A stretch of 64,000 bases of DNA. Origin: Halomonas sp. MCCC 1A13316. Lineage in GTDB: Bacteria > Pseudomonadota > Gammaproteobacteria > Pseudomonadales > Halomonadaceae. The notes beneath the pieces were generated by a model. It searched no databases, was not told where the DNA came from, and saw nothing but the letters and a program-made list of their open reading frames with translations. A program made the translations under genes and the position numbers. This document shows, one piece after another, positions 20,760 to 32,941 of the stretch. Each line of letters starts with the position of its first letter. Position 1 is the first letter of the stretch. The stretch is from the NCBI RefSeq assembly GCF_014931605.1, contig NZ_CP053382.1:3782001-3846000 (forward strand), in the 5' to 3' direction.

Positions 20760-21560
20760 ATGCGCTGGATTCGCTGTGCTGCCGTGGCCACGCTGGCCCT
20801 GACCATTACCGCCTGTACCACTTCGCCGACCGGACGCCAGCAGCTCACGCTGATGTCGGATGCTCAGCTCAACCAGATGGGCCAGGAAGCCTTCGCCCAG
20901 TACCAGCAGGATCTGCCTCCGGCCGGCCAGGCCCAGCAGCGCTACGCCCAGTGCGTAGCCGGAGCCATCGTCGCCGTACTGCCGGAGCAGGAGCGCAACC
21001 AGGACTGGCAGATCCGCGTGTTCGAAGCGGAGCAGGCCAACGCCTTTGCCCTGCCCGGCGGCTACATGGGTGTCAATACCGGCCTGCTCGATATCGCCGA
21101 GAACCAGGATCAGCTCGCTTCCGTGATCGGCCACGAGATAGGCCACGTGCTGGCGCGCCACGCCAACGAGCGCGTTTCGACCCAAACCTCGACCCAACTC
21201 GCCTTGTCGGTGCTGTCATCGGCCGCCGGCTTGCAGGGCCCGGGAGGAGAGCAACTGATGGGTGCGCTTGGCCTCGGCGCCCAGTATGGGATCTTGTTGC
21301 CGTTCTCGCGCCGCCACGAGAGCGAGGCCGACGTGATCGGTCTGCGCTTGATGGCCGATGCCGGCTTCGACCCGCGCGCCAGCGTCGCACTGTGGCAGAA
21401 CATGAGCGCCCAGGGCGGAGCCCGCCCGCCGGAGTGGATGTCCACCCACCCCAGCCATGGTGATCGCATGCAGGGCCTGCAGGCCGAAATGAACGACGCC
21501 CTGGCCCGCTACGAGCAGGCACGCCAGGCGGGGCGGCAGCCTAACTGCCCGCGCCCGTAA
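20760..21560 (+). CDS. Periplasmic M48-family metalloprotease lipoprotein (LoiP/YcaL type)
   Basis: Zinc endopeptidase probably involved in outer-membrane protein quality control. The 266-residue product has a short lipoprotein signal ending ITAC (cysteine near 19), the zinc motif HEIGH at about residue 125, and the third-ligand region RRHESEADVIGLRLMADAGFDP. The sequence NAFALPGGYMGVNTGLL just before the zinc motif is typical of M48. The C-terminus ends Pro/Arg-rich. It is close to LoiP and YcaL; which one is not decided here. A small membrane protein gene follows after 35 bp. Confidence 0.9.
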   Translation: MRWIRCAAVATLALTITACTTSPTGRQQLTLMSDAQLNQMGQEAFAQYQQDLPPAGQAQQRYAQCVAGAIVAVLPEQERNQDWQIRVFEAEQANAFALPGGYMGVNTGLLDIAENQDQLASVIGHEIGHVLARHANERVSTQTSTQLALSVLSSAAGLQGPGGEQLMGALGLGAQYGILLPFSRRHESEADVIGLRLMADAGFDPRASVALWQNMSAQGGARPPEWMSTHPSHGDRMQGLQAEMNDALARYEQARQAGRQPNCPRP

Positions 21561-21595
21561 GGAAACGCTGAGCCCCGCCTCACTTTGGAAAGCTG

Positions 21596-21856
21596 ATGTT
21601 ACGACTTGGATTGCTGCTGTTGATTCTGCCCATCTTCGTGCTGATGGGAGTCTATTTCTGGGAGCTCAACGACGTGCGGGAATGTACCCTGGTCCAGGGC
21701 GGCCACTGGGACTACCTGGATAGCGTATGCCGTGAAACGCCCCAGCCCTTCGCTCCTTGGGTCGAGCGTCAGCCCTGGCTGGTCAATGGCGGCATGCTGC
21801 TGTCGCTGGTCGGTATGGTAATGTGCATGGTTGGGCTGTACGTCAAGCGGCGCTGA
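21596..21856 (+). CDS. Small membrane protein of unknown function
   Basis: The 86-residue product has two predicted membrane helices, at about 3-22 (LGLLLLILPIFVLMGVYFW) and 62-82 (GGMLLSLVGMVMCMVGLYV). Between them is a soluble loop with two cysteines (C30, C45) that could form a disulfide in the periplasm. It lies 35 bp behind the M48 protease on the same strand and may be cotranscribed; a functional link is not shown. The stop is almost adjacent to the aroE 3' end on the other strand. Confidence 0.7.
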   Translation: MLRLGLLLLILPIFVLMGVYFWELNDVRECTLVQGGHWDYLDSVCRETPQPFAPWVERQPWLVNGGMLLSLVGMVMCMVGLYVKRR

Positions 21857-21859
21857 GAC

Positions 21860-24202
<2,343 letters not shown>

Positions 24203-24283
24203 GGTCTCCTGACAGGAATTCAGCACATCGACCGCCGACGAATCGCCACGACGGTCCTGATGAAAGGGCTCATGTTAGCACGC

Positions 24284-25402
24284 CTAGGCGTTCTCAGGCA
24301 GGCGCACCCAGCCCCCTGGCGCCTGGGCGGCGCGCCCCTCGAGTTCGAGCTCAAGCAGCCGCCGCTGGCAATCGGGCACGGCCAGACCGGTCAAGTTCAC
24401 CAGGGCATCGAGCGGTGACGGGGCATCGCTGAGCCAGCGCAGCAGCGGGTCGCCGCCGGCCGCATCCTGCGAGCCGGTCTCCTGAGGACGGGCCAGGGCG
24501 GGGCTCGATGCTGCCCACTGGGTCAGCTCCTCGAGAATGTCGTCGACGTGGCGCACCAGCACGGCCCCTTGGCGAATCAGCCGCAAACAGCCGCGCGCTT
24601 GGGGGTTGTGAATCGAGCCGGGCAGCGCGAAGACCTCGCGGTTCTGCTCGATGGCGAGCCTGGCGCTGACCAGCGAGCCGCTCTTCTCGGCTGCCTCCAC
24701 CACCAGCACGCCCAGAGAGAGACCGGTCACGATACGGTTGCGTCTAGGGAAGAAGGCCGGCCGCGCCGGTGTGCCGGGAGGGTGCTCGGAGAGAATCAGC
24801 CCGCCTTGGTCGAGCAACTGCTGGTAGAGTCGCGCATGACGCGGCGGATAGATCACGTCGACGCTGCAGCCCAGCACCGCCACGCTGCGCCCGCCGGCTT
24901 CCAGCGCGGCCTGCTGGGCGGCCCCGTCGACGCCCAGTGCCAGGCCGCTGACGACGCACCAGTCGCGGCTGGCCAACTCACGCCCGAAGGCCGCGGCGTT
25001 GGTCAGGCCTTCGCGGGTGGGTCGGCGCGAACCGACGATGGCCAGCCTGGGCGGCTTCAGCGCGGCCAAGTCGCCCAGTCCCCAGAGTACCGGCGGCGGA
25101 TCGCCGATCTGCTCCAGCAGAACCGGCCACGCGGGGTGTCCCGGATGCAGCAGGTGGCGGCCTGGCGCAACCGTCAGCCAGCTCAGGTCGGCATCGACCG
25201 TCTGGGTCAGCGGACTGCGGGCTGGATGGTCGAGCCATAGCCGCAGCGCGGTGGCGGCCTGGTGCGGCAAGCGGGCCAGCCATCCCGCGGGCCAATCCGG
25301 GGCGACGGACACGATCTCCGCCAATCGCGAGGCGCCCATTCCGGGCAGCCGCATCAGCGCCAGCCAGTCGCGTTGGCTCGGTGTACGTTGCGCTTCGCTC
25401 AC
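24284..25402 (-). CDS. dprA: DNA processing protein DprA (Smf)
   Basis: Binds incoming single-stranded DNA and loads RecA during natural transformation. The 372-residue product has an N-terminal helix-hairpin-helix-like region (LMRLPGMGASRLAEIV), the DprA Rossmann core with IVGSRRPTREGL, VVSGLALGVDGAAQQAAL, GCSVDVIYPPRH and FPRRNRIVTGLSLGVLVVEA, and a C-terminal winged helix from about 310. It starts four bases inside the stop of the LysM gene (ATGA, 25399-25402), a coupling common in gammaproteobacteria. Confidence 0.95.
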   Translation of the reverse strand: MSEAQRTPSQRDWLALMRLPGMGASRLAEIVSVAPDWPAGWLARLPHQAATALRLWLDHPARSPLTQTVDADLSWLTVAPGRHLLHPGHPAWPVLLEQIGDPPPVLWGLGDLAALKPPRLAIVGSRRPTREGLTNAAAFGRELASRDWCVVSGLALGVDGAAQQAALEAGGRSVAVLGCSVDVIYPPRHARLYQQLLDQGGLILSEHPPGTPARPAFFPRRNRIVTGLSLGVLVVEAAEKSGSLVSARLAIEQNREVFALPGSIHNPQARGCLRLIRQGAVLVRHVDDILEELTQWAASSPALARPQETGSQDAAGGDPLLRWLSDAPSPLDALVNLTGLAVPDCQRRLLELELEGRAAQAPGGWVRLPENA

Positions 25403-26496
25403 CGCTGTGCCACCCCCACCCCGCGGCGGGGGTTGTGAAGGCGATCGCCGACTTCCAGGGAGCGGGTCGCCTGCATGACCAGGCCATAGCTCATCCTTTC
25501 ATAGGGTCGGAACACCATGACCAGCCCGGCATCCGTCCCGGGCAGACGCAGCGACTCACCGGTGCGAGGGTCGACGACGCGCTCGCCCTGCTGCTCGACC
25601 TGAAGGACATGGCCCGTTTCGAGCCCGTCTTGGCGTCCCCTGTCCAACGCCACCACCTGCAGCCGGCCGATGAAGCGCACACCTCCCGGCACCGCAAGAA
25701 TGGTACCGTCGACATCGCTCTCCGGGGCACGGGGCTCGAACTCGCTGATCAGCTCGCGCTCTTCCAACGGCAGTACGATGTCCTCGTTGCGCACTTCCTG
25801 GCTGGCGGAGAGAACCTCCATGAGCGCGATTCCATCCTCGCTGCGCCCGGCCCTGGCGCGCCCGATGCTGATCAGCTCCAGACCCAGCGTCTCGCCGGTC
25901 GCAGCATCGCTGTAGCGCTCGCCCACGCGGTAGATGCCGTAGCGCTGTCCGTTCTCCAGCTCACCGCGGGCATAGATACGGTCACCGGCACCGCTGATGA
26001 TGCGTCGGTCATTGCCGGCCACCACGTAGGCCAGCTCATCCAGGGATTCGGGGTCGTCGATCACGCGGTGATCGCGCAGGAAATGCCGTACCGTGTCCAG
26101 CGGAATCGGTTCGATCGCCTCACGTACGGGAATGCGGCGCACCTCCGGCGAGAGTCTCACTTGGCCCTGGCCGCGCTCGAGCCCCAGGCACGGGCGACCG
26201 TTGCAGTCATAGAGATAGACCACGTCCCCAGGATAGATCAGATGCGGATTGCGAATCTGCGGGTTGACCTGCCACACTTCCGGCCACTGCCAAGGGTGGC
26301 GCAGGAAGCGGCCCGAGATGTGCCAGAGGGTATCGCCGCGGACCACTGTATAGCGATCCGGCGCGTCGCTGCGCAGCCCCTGCTCCCAACTGAGCCCCTG
26401 GGCCTGGGCCAGCGTTGCCGTCAGCAGCAGCGCGATACCCGTGCCCCAAGCCCACCTCAGCGGGCCGTCCTGCCATCGCTTCGCTTTCACGTCCAT
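25399..26496 (-). CDS. LysM-domain secreted protein
   Basis: Envelope protein presumed to bind peptidoglycan. The 365-residue product has a signal peptide (hydrophobic WGTGIALLLTATLAQAQ at about 15-33), then a LysM domain at about 48-100 (YTVVRGDTLWHISGRFL, ending LIYPGDVVYLYD), and a longer beta-rich region of unknown role. ATG 26496 (MDVKAKRW) is chosen because the extension to 26583 is Arg/Gly-rich and not signal-like. It lies directly upstream of dprA with a four-base overlap and is divergent from def. Confidence 0.88.
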   Translation of the reverse strand: MDVKAKRWQDGPLRWAWGTGIALLLTATLAQAQGLSWEQGLRSDAPDRYTVVRGDTLWHISGRFLRHPWQWPEVWQVNPQIRNPHLIYPGDVVYLYDCNGRPCLGLERGQGQVRLSPEVRRIPVREAIEPIPLDTVRHFLRDHRVIDDPESLDELAYVVAGNDRRIISGAGDRIYARGELENGQRYGIYRVGERYSDAATGETLGLELISIGRARAGRSEDGIALMEVLSASQEVRNEDIVLPLEERELISEFEPRAPESDVDGTILAVPGGVRFIGRLQVVALDRGRQDGLETGHVLQVEQQGERVVDPRTGESLRLPGTDAGLVMVFRPYERMSYGLVMQATRSLEVGDRLHNPRRGVGVAQR

Positions 26497-26631
26497 CCTG
26501 TCACTCCCATGCCCCAAACGCTCCCGGCCCGACTCGCGGCCCCCCCACACGCCGGGGAACCGGCGTGCCGTGCTATAGTCCAATGCTATTGAATTGATAT
26601 GCGCGCCGGTGGTTTCCCCCAGGCCTGCCGC

Positions 26632-26646
26632 CCCCTAGAATAGGGG
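26632..26646. repeat. Small palindrome in the def leader
   Basis: CCCCTA (26632-26637), loop GAA, TAGGGG (26641-26646) lies 38 bp before the def ATG in the gap between divergent LysM and def genes. It may be an operator or a leader hairpin; nothing else proves a function. Confidence 0.35.
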
Positions 26647-26684
26647 CAATTCCCGAATGACAGCATAACGGTGGTTCCAACGCC

Positions 26685-27197
26685 ATGGCCAAATTGACGA
26701 TCCTCGAATTTCCCGACGAGCGGCTGCGCACCAAGGCTGCGCCGGTCGAGACGGTTGATGACGAGGTGCGCCGGCTGGTCGACGACATGCTCGAGACCAT
26801 GTACGACGCTTCCGGCATCGGGCTTGCCGCCACTCAGGTGGACGTACATCGCCGCGTGATCGTGATGGACGTCAGCGACGATCGTGCCAATCCCCTGGTG
26901 CTGATCAACCCCGAGTACACGCCCATCGGCGAAGAGCGCGAGCTGATGTCCGAGGGCTGCCTATCGATACCCGAGTACTACGCCGAGGTACCGCGCGCGC
27001 TCAAGGTTAACCTCAAGGCGCTGGACCGTGACGGCAAGCCCTACGAGCTCGAGGCCGAGGGTCTGTTGGCTCACTGCATCCAGCACGAACAAGACCATCT
27101 CGAAGGCGTCCTGTTCGTCGATTACCTGTCAGCGCTCAAGCGCGACCGCGTCCTGAAGAAGATGCAGAAGCGCCACAAGCTGACGCAGACCGCCTGA
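26685..27197 (+). CDS. def: Peptide deformylase
   Basis: Fe2+ enzyme that removes the formyl group from nascent N-termini. The 170-residue product has the three family motifs in order: GIGLAATQV (motif 1, near 45), [15 protein letters not shown] (motif 2, metal ligand Cys) and [12 protein letters not shown] (motif 3, HExxH type with Q-H-E-Q-D-H). It is followed by a terminator-like hairpin and then fmt, the enzyme that adds the formyl group to Met-tRNA. Confidence 0.97.
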   Translation: MAKLTILEFPDERLRTKAAPVETVDDEVRRLVDDMLETMYDASGIGLAATQVDVHRRVIVMDVSDDRANPLVLINPEYTPIGEERELMSEGCLSIPEYYAEVPRALKVNLKALDRDGKPYELEAEGLLAHCIQHEQDHLEGVLFVDYLSALKRDRVLKKMQKRHKLTQTA

Positions 27198-27214
27198 TCC
27201 CTCGATGCATTCAG

Positions 27215-27245
27215 CGAAGGCCGACGCATTCCACGTCGGCCTTCG
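27215..27245 (+). terminator. Hairpin between def and fmt
   Basis: A perfect 12-bp stem (27215-27226 with 27234-27245) around a 7-base loop, 18 bp after the def stop, followed by TCGTTTAGG. The weak U-stretch means it may only partly end transcription before fmt. Confidence 0.6.
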
Positions 27246-27303
27246 TCGTTTAGGCCTGCCTCCGTTAAGATGAGGGCAACCGTTCACTGGCAAGGCTCGA
27301 CTC

Positions 27304-28290
27304 ATGTCCCGTTCATTGCGCGTCATCTTCGCCGGCACCCCCGACTTCGCCGCCGCCAGCCTCGCCGCGCTGCTGCACAGCCAGCACAGGGTGGTGGCTG
27401 TGTACACCCAGCCCGACCGCCCGGCCGGCCGCGGTCGCAAGCTGACCGCCAGCCCCGTCAAGTCGCTGGCGCTCGAGCACGACCTGCCCGTTCGCCAACC
27501 CGAAACCCTCAAGCTCGTCGAGGTACAGGGCGAGCTCGCCGACTTCGAGGCGGACATTATGCTGGTGGTCGCCTACGGCCTGATCCTGCCCCAGGCGGTA
27601 CTCGACATCCCCCGGCTCGGCTGCCTCAACGTTCACGCCTCGCTGCTGCCGCGTTGGCGCGGTGCCGCACCGATCCAGCGCGCCATCGAGGCCGGTGACA
27701 GCGAAAGCGGCGTCACCATCATGCAAATGGACGCCGGGCTCGATACCGGCGCCATGCTGCTCACGCGACGCACACCGATTACGGCGACCACCACCGGCGG
27801 CGAACTGCACGACACCCTGGCCATCCTGGGCGGCGAGGCACTCGTCGAGGTACTGGACGCGCTGGCGGATGAGGGGCTTGCGGCCACCCCGCAGCCGGAA
27901 GCGGGCGTGACCTATGCCGCCAAGCTCTCCAAGGCCGAGGCCGAACTCGATTTTTCCCGCCCCGCCCTTGAGCTTGCCGCCAAGGTGCGCGCCTTTAACC
28001 CCTGGCCAGTGGCCTGGTCTATTTGCGGCGAGGAGCGGCTGCGGCTGCTGATGGCCGAAGCGGCCAATCTCAATGATGGCGAGCCGACAGCGGCGCCAGG
28101 CACCCTGCTCGCGCCCGATGCCGACGCCCTGCGCATCGCCTGCGGCCTGCGGGGCGATGAAGTACTGCGCATCACTCGGGCCCAGCTACCGGGCGGCAAG
28201 CCACTGGCGGCCCGCGATCTGCTGAATGCACGTGACGAGCGGCTGCGCCCCGGGCGTCGACTGGGCAATGCGAACAAGGAGAGCGCCTGA
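27304..28290 (+). CDS. fmt: Methionyl-tRNA formyltransferase
   Basis: Formylates Met-tRNAfMet with 10-formyl-THF for initiation. The 328-residue product (E. coli 315) has [16 protein letters not shown] at the start, the formyl-THF site in [16 protein letters not shown], the catalytic Asn/His region [21 protein letters not shown] and the Fmt C-terminal OB-like domain from about 205. Its TGA (28288-28290) overlaps the rsmB ATG by one base. Confidence 0.97.
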   Translation: MSRSLRVIFAGTPDFAAASLAALLHSQHRVVAVYTQPDRPAGRGRKLTASPVKSLALEHDLPVRQPETLKLVEVQGELADFEADIMLVVAYGLILPQAVLDIPRLGCLNVHASLLPRWRGAAPIQRAIEAGDSESGVTIMQMDAGLDTGAMLLTRRTPITATTTGGELHDTLAILGGEALVEVLDALADEGLAATPQPEAGVTYAAKLSKAEAELDFSRPALELAAKVRAFNPWPVAWSICGEERLRLLMAEAANLNDGEPTAAPGTLLAPDADALRIACGLRGDEVLRITRAQLPGGKPLAARDLLNARDERLRPGRRLGNANKESA

Positions 28291-29639
28291 TGCATCGCTC
28301 CACCCCCTCTTCCCGCGCCGGCAAGGACGTTCAGAACGGCGGCCAGGCGGTGCGCGCCTGTGCTGCCCGCGCCCTGGTGCCCGTGATCACCGCTAAGGGG
28401 TCGCTCAACGAACTGGACGATCATCAGGTGGTGATGCGCGACCGGGCGCTGTTCAAGGCGATGTGCTACGGCGTGTGCCGCACCTTGCCGCGCCTCGAGG
28501 CGCTGGCCGAGCGCTTGCTGCAGACTCCGTTCAAGGCACGCGATGCCGACGTTCAGGCACTGCTGCTGCTGGGCATCTACCAGTTGCTCTACCTGCGCAT
28601 ACCGGCGCATGCCGCCGTGGGCGAAACCGCGGGGGCCGCGCGCCAGTTGGGCAAGGAGTGGGCGACGCGCGTATTGAACGGCTGTTTGCGCCGGCTGACC
28701 CGGGAATCCGCGGCGCTACAGGCCGAAGTCGACCAGGATCCTGCCGTGGCGCTGCTGCACCCCCGCTGGCTACTCAAGGCGCTGCGCCAGGCCTGGCCCG
28801 ACGACTGGCGCTCCATCGCCGAGGCCAACAACCAACCCGGGCCGATGACGCTGCGCATCAATCGTCGCCACGGCGACCGTGAGGCCTATCTGGCCAGGTT
28901 GCTGGAGAGCGGCAGCGAGGCACGGCTATGCACGCACTCGCCCGATGGTCTGACGCTGGACAAGCCCTGCGACGTGCAGGCACTGCCCGGCTTCACCGAG
29001 GGCGACGTCAGCGTGCAGGACGAGGCTGCACAGCTCGCCGCCGAACTGCTCGGGCCGGCACTGGCACCACGCCCCGGCGGCCGCGTACTGGATGCCTGCT
29101 GCGCCCCCGGCGGCAAGACGGCCCATTTGCTCGAGTTGTTCGACATCGAACTGCTGGCGCTCGACAGCGATGCCGTACGCCTGGCCCGGGTCGAGGAAAC
29201 TCTGGAGCGGCTCGGGCTCTCGGCCACGCTGGTACATGCCGACGCCACCGCTCGCGACTGGTGGGACGGCACGCTCTTCGATGCCATCCTGCTCGACGCG
29301 CCCTGCTCCGGTACCGGCGTGATTCGTCGCCACCCCGACATCAAGCGGCTGCGGCGCCCTTCCGACATCACCAAGCTGGCCGAATTGCAGGCACGCCTGC
29401 TCGACAACCTGTGGCCGCTGCTGCGTCCGGGCGGTGCACTGCTGTATGCCACCTGCTCGGTGCTGCGTGAGGAGAACGACGATCAGATCCGCGCCTTCCT
29501 CGAGCGCACCTCCGACGCGGACATCACCACACCGGAGGGAGTGAGCTGGGGGCGCTCAGCCGGCCCCGGGCGTCAGCTACTGCCACAGCACGAGAGCCAT
29601 GACGGCTTCTTTTATGCCAGACTGAAGAAACGGGGTTGA
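28290..29639 (+). CDS. rsmB: 16S rRNA (cytosine-967-C5)-methyltransferase RsmB
   Basis: SAM-dependent m5C methylase of 16S rRNA. The 449-residue product has a NusB-like RNA-binding N-domain (about 20-150) and a catalytic domain with the SAM loop [35 protein letters not shown] (general cysteine) and the catalytic [11 protein letters not shown] motif. It starts inside the fmt stop (28290), so it is translationally coupled to fmt as in other proteobacteria. Confidence 0.96.
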   Translation: MHRSTPSSRAGKDVQNGGQAVRACAARALVPVITAKGSLNELDDHQVVMRDRALFKAMCYGVCRTLPRLEALAERLLQTPFKARDADVQALLLLGIYQLLYLRIPAHAAVGETAGAARQLGKEWATRVLNGCLRRLTRESAALQAEVDQDPAVALLHPRWLLKALRQAWPDDWRSIAEANNQPGPMTLRINRRHGDREAYLARLLESGSEARLCTHSPDGLTLDKPCDVQALPGFTEGDVSVQDEAAQLAAELLGPALAPRPGGRVLDACCAPGGKTAHLLELFDIELLALDSDAVRLARVEETLERLGLSATLVHADATARDWWDGTLFDAILLDAPCSGTGVIRRHPDIKRLRRPSDITKLAELQARLLDNLWPLLRPGGALLYATCSVLREENDDQIRAFLERTSDADITTPEGVSWGRSAGPGRQLLPQHESHDGFFYARLKKRG

Positions 29640-29678
29640 ACCCGACCCCGCCATTGTTTGTATGAGCAAGGAGCATCC

Positions 29679-29885
29679 ATGAGCGATCATGTCTACAAGC
29701 ATATCGAGCTGACCGGTTCTTCCGAGAAGAGCATCGAGGACGCCATCCAGCGCGCGCTCGACAAGGCCTCGCAATCCCTACACGGCATGCGCTGGTTCGA
29801 GGTCCTGGACACCCGCGGACATATCGAGAACGGCCGTGTCGGACACTGGCAGGTCACGCTCAAGGTGGGCTTCACCCTGGACTGA
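29679..29885 (+). CDS. Dodecin family flavin-binding protein
   Basis: Small dodecameric protein that stores or buffers flavins. The 68-residue product ([21 protein letters not shown]...) matches dodecin in length and in the pattern VYKxxELxGxS, followed by the helix [21 protein letters not shown], including the Trp that stacks on flavin. ATG 29679 follows CAAGGAGC; the frame starts at 29658 but that part overlaps the ribosome-binding region. It is 39 bp after rsmB. Confidence 0.9.
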   Translation: MSDHVYKHIELTGSSEKSIEDAIQRALDKASQSLHGMRWFEVLDTRGHIENGRVGHWQVTLKVGFTLD

Positions 29886-29997
29886 CTCGGCCATTGACAC
29901 ACGAGCCTGTTACATCACCTTCGGCTGGTTTATCCTAGCCACGGATGCTGCGGCGCCATAACGGCGTCGCAGAGTCGTTTGATGGGCCAGACAGCTT

Positions 29998-31371
29998 ATG
30001 AAGATCATCATTCTGGGCGCCGGCCAGGTCGGCGGAACGTTGGCCGAGCATCTGGCCCGCGAGGAGAATGACATCACGGTGGTGGACACCGACGGCGAAC
30101 GGCTGCGCGAGCTGCATACTCGGCTCGACATCCGCACCGTGGTGGGTCCCGCCTCCTATCCTGTGGTACTGCGTCAGGCCGGCTGTGAAGACGCCGACAT
30201 GCTGATCGCGGTGACCAGCCAGGACGAGGTCAACATGATCGCCTGCCAGGTCGCCCACACCCTGTTCCGCACGCCGACGAAGATCGCCCGCGTACGCGCC
30301 ACCGCCTACCTCACCCGCAAGGGGCTGTTCGCCCACGAGGCGGTGCCCATCGACGTACTGATCAGCCCCGAGCAGGTGGTCACCGACCATATTCGCCGCC
30401 TGATCGAGCATCCGGGCGCGCTGCAGGTACTCGAGTTCGCCGGCGGCCTGGTGCAGCTGGTGGCGGTCAAGGCCTACTACGGTGGTCCGCTGGTGGGCCA
30501 GGATCTCGGCTTCCTGCGTCGACACATGCCCAGCGTCGACACCCGGGTGGCGGCCATCTACCGTCGTAACCGCCCGATCATTCCCCGCGGCGACACCGTG
30601 ATCGAGGCCGACGACGAGGTGTTCTTCATCGCCGCCCGGCGCGACATTCGCGCGGTGATGAGCGAGCTGCGCCGGGTCGACCGCGACTTTCGCCGGGTGA
30701 TGATCGCCGGCGGCGGCAACATCGGCGAGCGCCTCGCCGAGCACCTCGAGCACAGCCACCAGGTCAAGATCATCGAGCATGGGCTCGAGCGCTGCACCGT
30801 GCTCTCCGAGCGCCTCAATCGCACCGTGGTACTGCACGGCAGCGCCACCAACAAGCGCCTGCTGGAAGAGGAGAACATCGAGGATTGCGATATCTTCTGT
30901 GCCCTGACCAACGACGACGAGGTCAACATCATGTCGTCGATGCTGGCCAAGCGCATGGGTGCCAAGAAGGTGCTGACGCTGATCAACAACGCCGCCTACG
31001 TCGACCTGGTGCAGGGTGGCGAGATCGACATCGCGATCTCGCCGCAGCAGGCCACCATCGGCAGCCTGTTGACCCACGTGCGTCGCGGCGACATCGTCAA
31101 CGTGCATTCGCTGCGCCGTGGAGCGGCGGAGGCGATCGAGGCGATTGCCCACGGCGACACCCAGTCGTCCAAGGTGGTGGGGCGGGCCATCGGCGAAATC
31201 GACCTGCCCCGCGGCACCACCATTGGCGCCATTGTGCGCGGCAAGGAGGTATTGATCGCCCATGACGACGTGGTGGTGGCGTCCGGCGATCACTTGATCC
31301 TGTTCGTCATCGACAAGCGCCGCATCCGCGAGGTCGAGCGTCTGTTCCAGGTCGGGCTGACGTTCTTCTGA
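29998..31371 (+). CDS. trkA: Trk K+ uptake NAD-binding regulator TrkA
   Basis: Cytoplasmic RCK subunit that binds NAD(H) and gates TrkH/TrkI channels. The 457-residue product has two tandem Rossmann (RCK-N) halves, beginning [19 protein letters not shown] and [19 protein letters not shown] (near 235), each followed by a TrkA-C domain. trkH follows after 43 bp. In Halomonas elongata trkA and trkH form such a pair and drive K+ accumulation in osmoadaptation (family knowledge). A TTGACA at 29894-29899 may be part of the promoter, but I cannot pair it with a convincing -10. Confidence 0.96.
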   Translation: MKIIILGAGQVGGTLAEHLAREENDITVVDTDGERLRELHTRLDIRTVVGPASYPVVLRQAGCEDADMLIAVTSQDEVNMIACQVAHTLFRTPTKIARVRATAYLTRKGLFAHEAVPIDVLISPEQVVTDHIRRLIEHPGALQVLEFAGGLVQLVAVKAYYGGPLVGQDLGFLRRHMPSVDTRVAAIYRRNRPIIPRGDTVIEADDEVFFIAARRDIRAVMSELRRVDRDFRRVMIAGGGNIGERLAEHLEHSHQVKIIEHGLERCTVLSERLNRTVVLHGSATNKRLLEEENIEDCDIFCALTNDDEVNIMSSMLAKRMGAKKVLTLINNAAYVDLVQGGEIDIAISPQQATIGSLLTHVRRGDIVNVHSLRRGAAEAIEAIAHGDTQSSKVVGRAIGEIDLPRGTTIGAIVRGKEVLIAHDDVVVASGDHLILFVIDKRRIREVERLFQVGLTFF

Positions 31372-31414
31372 TGGCGGGCTCGATGCCATTCCGCGACGCA
31401 GGGAACGCCGCCCG

Positions 31415-32863
31415 ATGAGCCTGCGCGTCATCCTTCGCATCCTTGGCCTGTTGCTGATGATGTTCAGCCTGACCATGATGCCGCCGATTCTGGTTTCGCT
31501 GCTGTTCGGTGACGGCCAGTGGGAAGCCTTCAGCATCGCCATCGCCATTACCGTGGCGACCGGCGTGGTGATGTACCTGCCCAACCGCCGCGCCCACAAG
31601 GAACTGCGTACCCGCGACGGCTTCCTCATCGCCGCGCTGTTCTGGAGCGTTCTCGGGCTGTTCGGCTCGCTGCCGTTGATGCTCACCGGAGATGCCGCGC
31701 TAATGCCCACCGACGCGGTATTCGAGTCGTTCTCGGGGCTGACCACCACCGGCGCCACCGTGATCACCGGCATCGAATTCCTGCCCGAATCGGTTCTCTA
31801 TTATCGCCAGCAACTGCAGTGGCTCGGCGGCATGGGGATCGTGGTGCTGGCGGTGGCGATCCTGCCGACCCTCGGGGTCGGCGGCATGGCGCTCTACCGC
31901 ACCGAGATACCCGGACCGCTGAAGGACTCCAAGCTGACCCCGCGCATCACCGAGACGGCCAAGGCACTGTGGTACATCTATGCCGCGCTGACGCTGACCT
32001 GCTTCCTGGCCTACATGGCCGCAGGGATGAACTGGTTCGATGCCCTGGGCCACAGCTACTCCACCGTGGCCATCGGCGGCTTCTCCACCTACGACGCCAG
32101 CATCGGCCACTTCGATAGTGTCCTGATCGAACTGATCTGCGTGTTCTTCCTGGTCATCTCGGCAATGAGTTTCAGCCTGCACTTCCTGGCCTGGCGTGGC
32201 AGGCAGCTCAGCCACTACCTGCATGACCCCGAGGCGCGCTTCCTGCTGATATTCCTGTCCGGGCTCGCCATCATCACCGTGGTCTCGCTGTGGCTGACCG
32301 GCACCCACAATACTGAATTCGGGTTACGCCACGGGCTGTTCCAGGCCGTCTCGGTCGCCACCACCGCCGGCTTCGCCGTGGACGATTTCTCGGCCTGGCC
32401 GGGTGCACTGCCCTTCCTGTTGTTCATGGCTGCCTTCATCGGCGGCTGCTCCGGCTCCACCGGCGGCGGCATGAAGGTGATCCGTATCATCTTGATCCTC
32501 AAGCAGGGCATGCGCGAAGTGATGCGCCTGATCCATCCCAGCGCGGTGATTGCGGTGAAAGTGGGCAAGGTGAGCGTGCCCGACGGCATCGCCCAGGCGG
32601 TATGGGGCTTCTTCTCGGCCTACCTGATGCTGTTCTTCCTGATGCTGGTGGGGGTGATGGCCACTGGGGTCGACCAGGTCACCGCCTGGTCGACGGTGGC
32701 CTCGTCACTCAACAATCTGGGCCCCGCCCTCGGCGAGGCTTCACAGAACTATGGCGAACTCCCCCAGCTCAGCAAATGGATCCTGGTGGTGGCGATGCTG
32801 CTCGGCCGCCTGGAGATCTTTACCGTACTGGTGCTGTTCACCCCCGCCTTCTGGAAAAAATGA
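31415..32863 (+). CDS. trkH: Trk-type K+ transporter membrane subunit
   Basis: Channel-like K+ uptake protein of the SKT superfamily. The 482-residue product (E. coli TrkH 483) contains four pore-loop repeats; visible filter regions include SGLTTTGATVITGIEFLPESVLYYR, YSTVAIGGFSTYDASIG, VSVATTAGFAVDDFSAW and STVASSLNNLGPALG, each with a central glycine. The pairing with trkA supports TrkH rather than the unlinked TrkI of halomonads. It begins 43 bp after trkA. Confidence 0.94.
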   Translation: MSLRVILRILGLLLMMFSLTMMPPILVSLLFGDGQWEAFSIAIAITVATGVVMYLPNRRAHKELRTRDGFLIAALFWSVLGLFGSLPLMLTGDAALMPTDAVFESFSGLTTTGATVITGIEFLPESVLYYRQQLQWLGGMGIVVLAVAILPTLGVGGMALYRTEIPGPLKDSKLTPRITETAKALWYIYAALTLTCFLAYMAAGMNWFDALGHSYSTVAIGGFSTYDASIGHFDSVLIELICVFFLVISAMSFSLHFLAWRGRQLSHYLHDPEARFLLIFLSGLAIITVVSLWLTGTHNTEFGLRHGLFQAVSVATTAGFAVDDFSAWPGALPFLLFMAAFIGGCSGSTGGGMKVIRIILILKQGMREVMRLIHPSAVIAVKVGKVSVPDGIAQAVWGFFSAYLMLFFLMLVGVMATGVDQVTAWSTVASSLNNLGPALGEASQNYGELPQLSKWILVVAMLLGRLEIFTVLVLFTPAFWKK

Positions 32864-32941
32864 TGCCGGCTATCGCCGGGTTTGGTGCACCGCCCGGCTT
32901 CGTGGATAATCGGCTCTTCACCCCTTGCAACCCGAGCGTTC

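Noticed and set aside
29935..31773. 612-codon minus-strand frame opposite trkA/trkH
   Set aside because: Crosses two well-identified genes and has His/Asp/Val-rich shadow composition.
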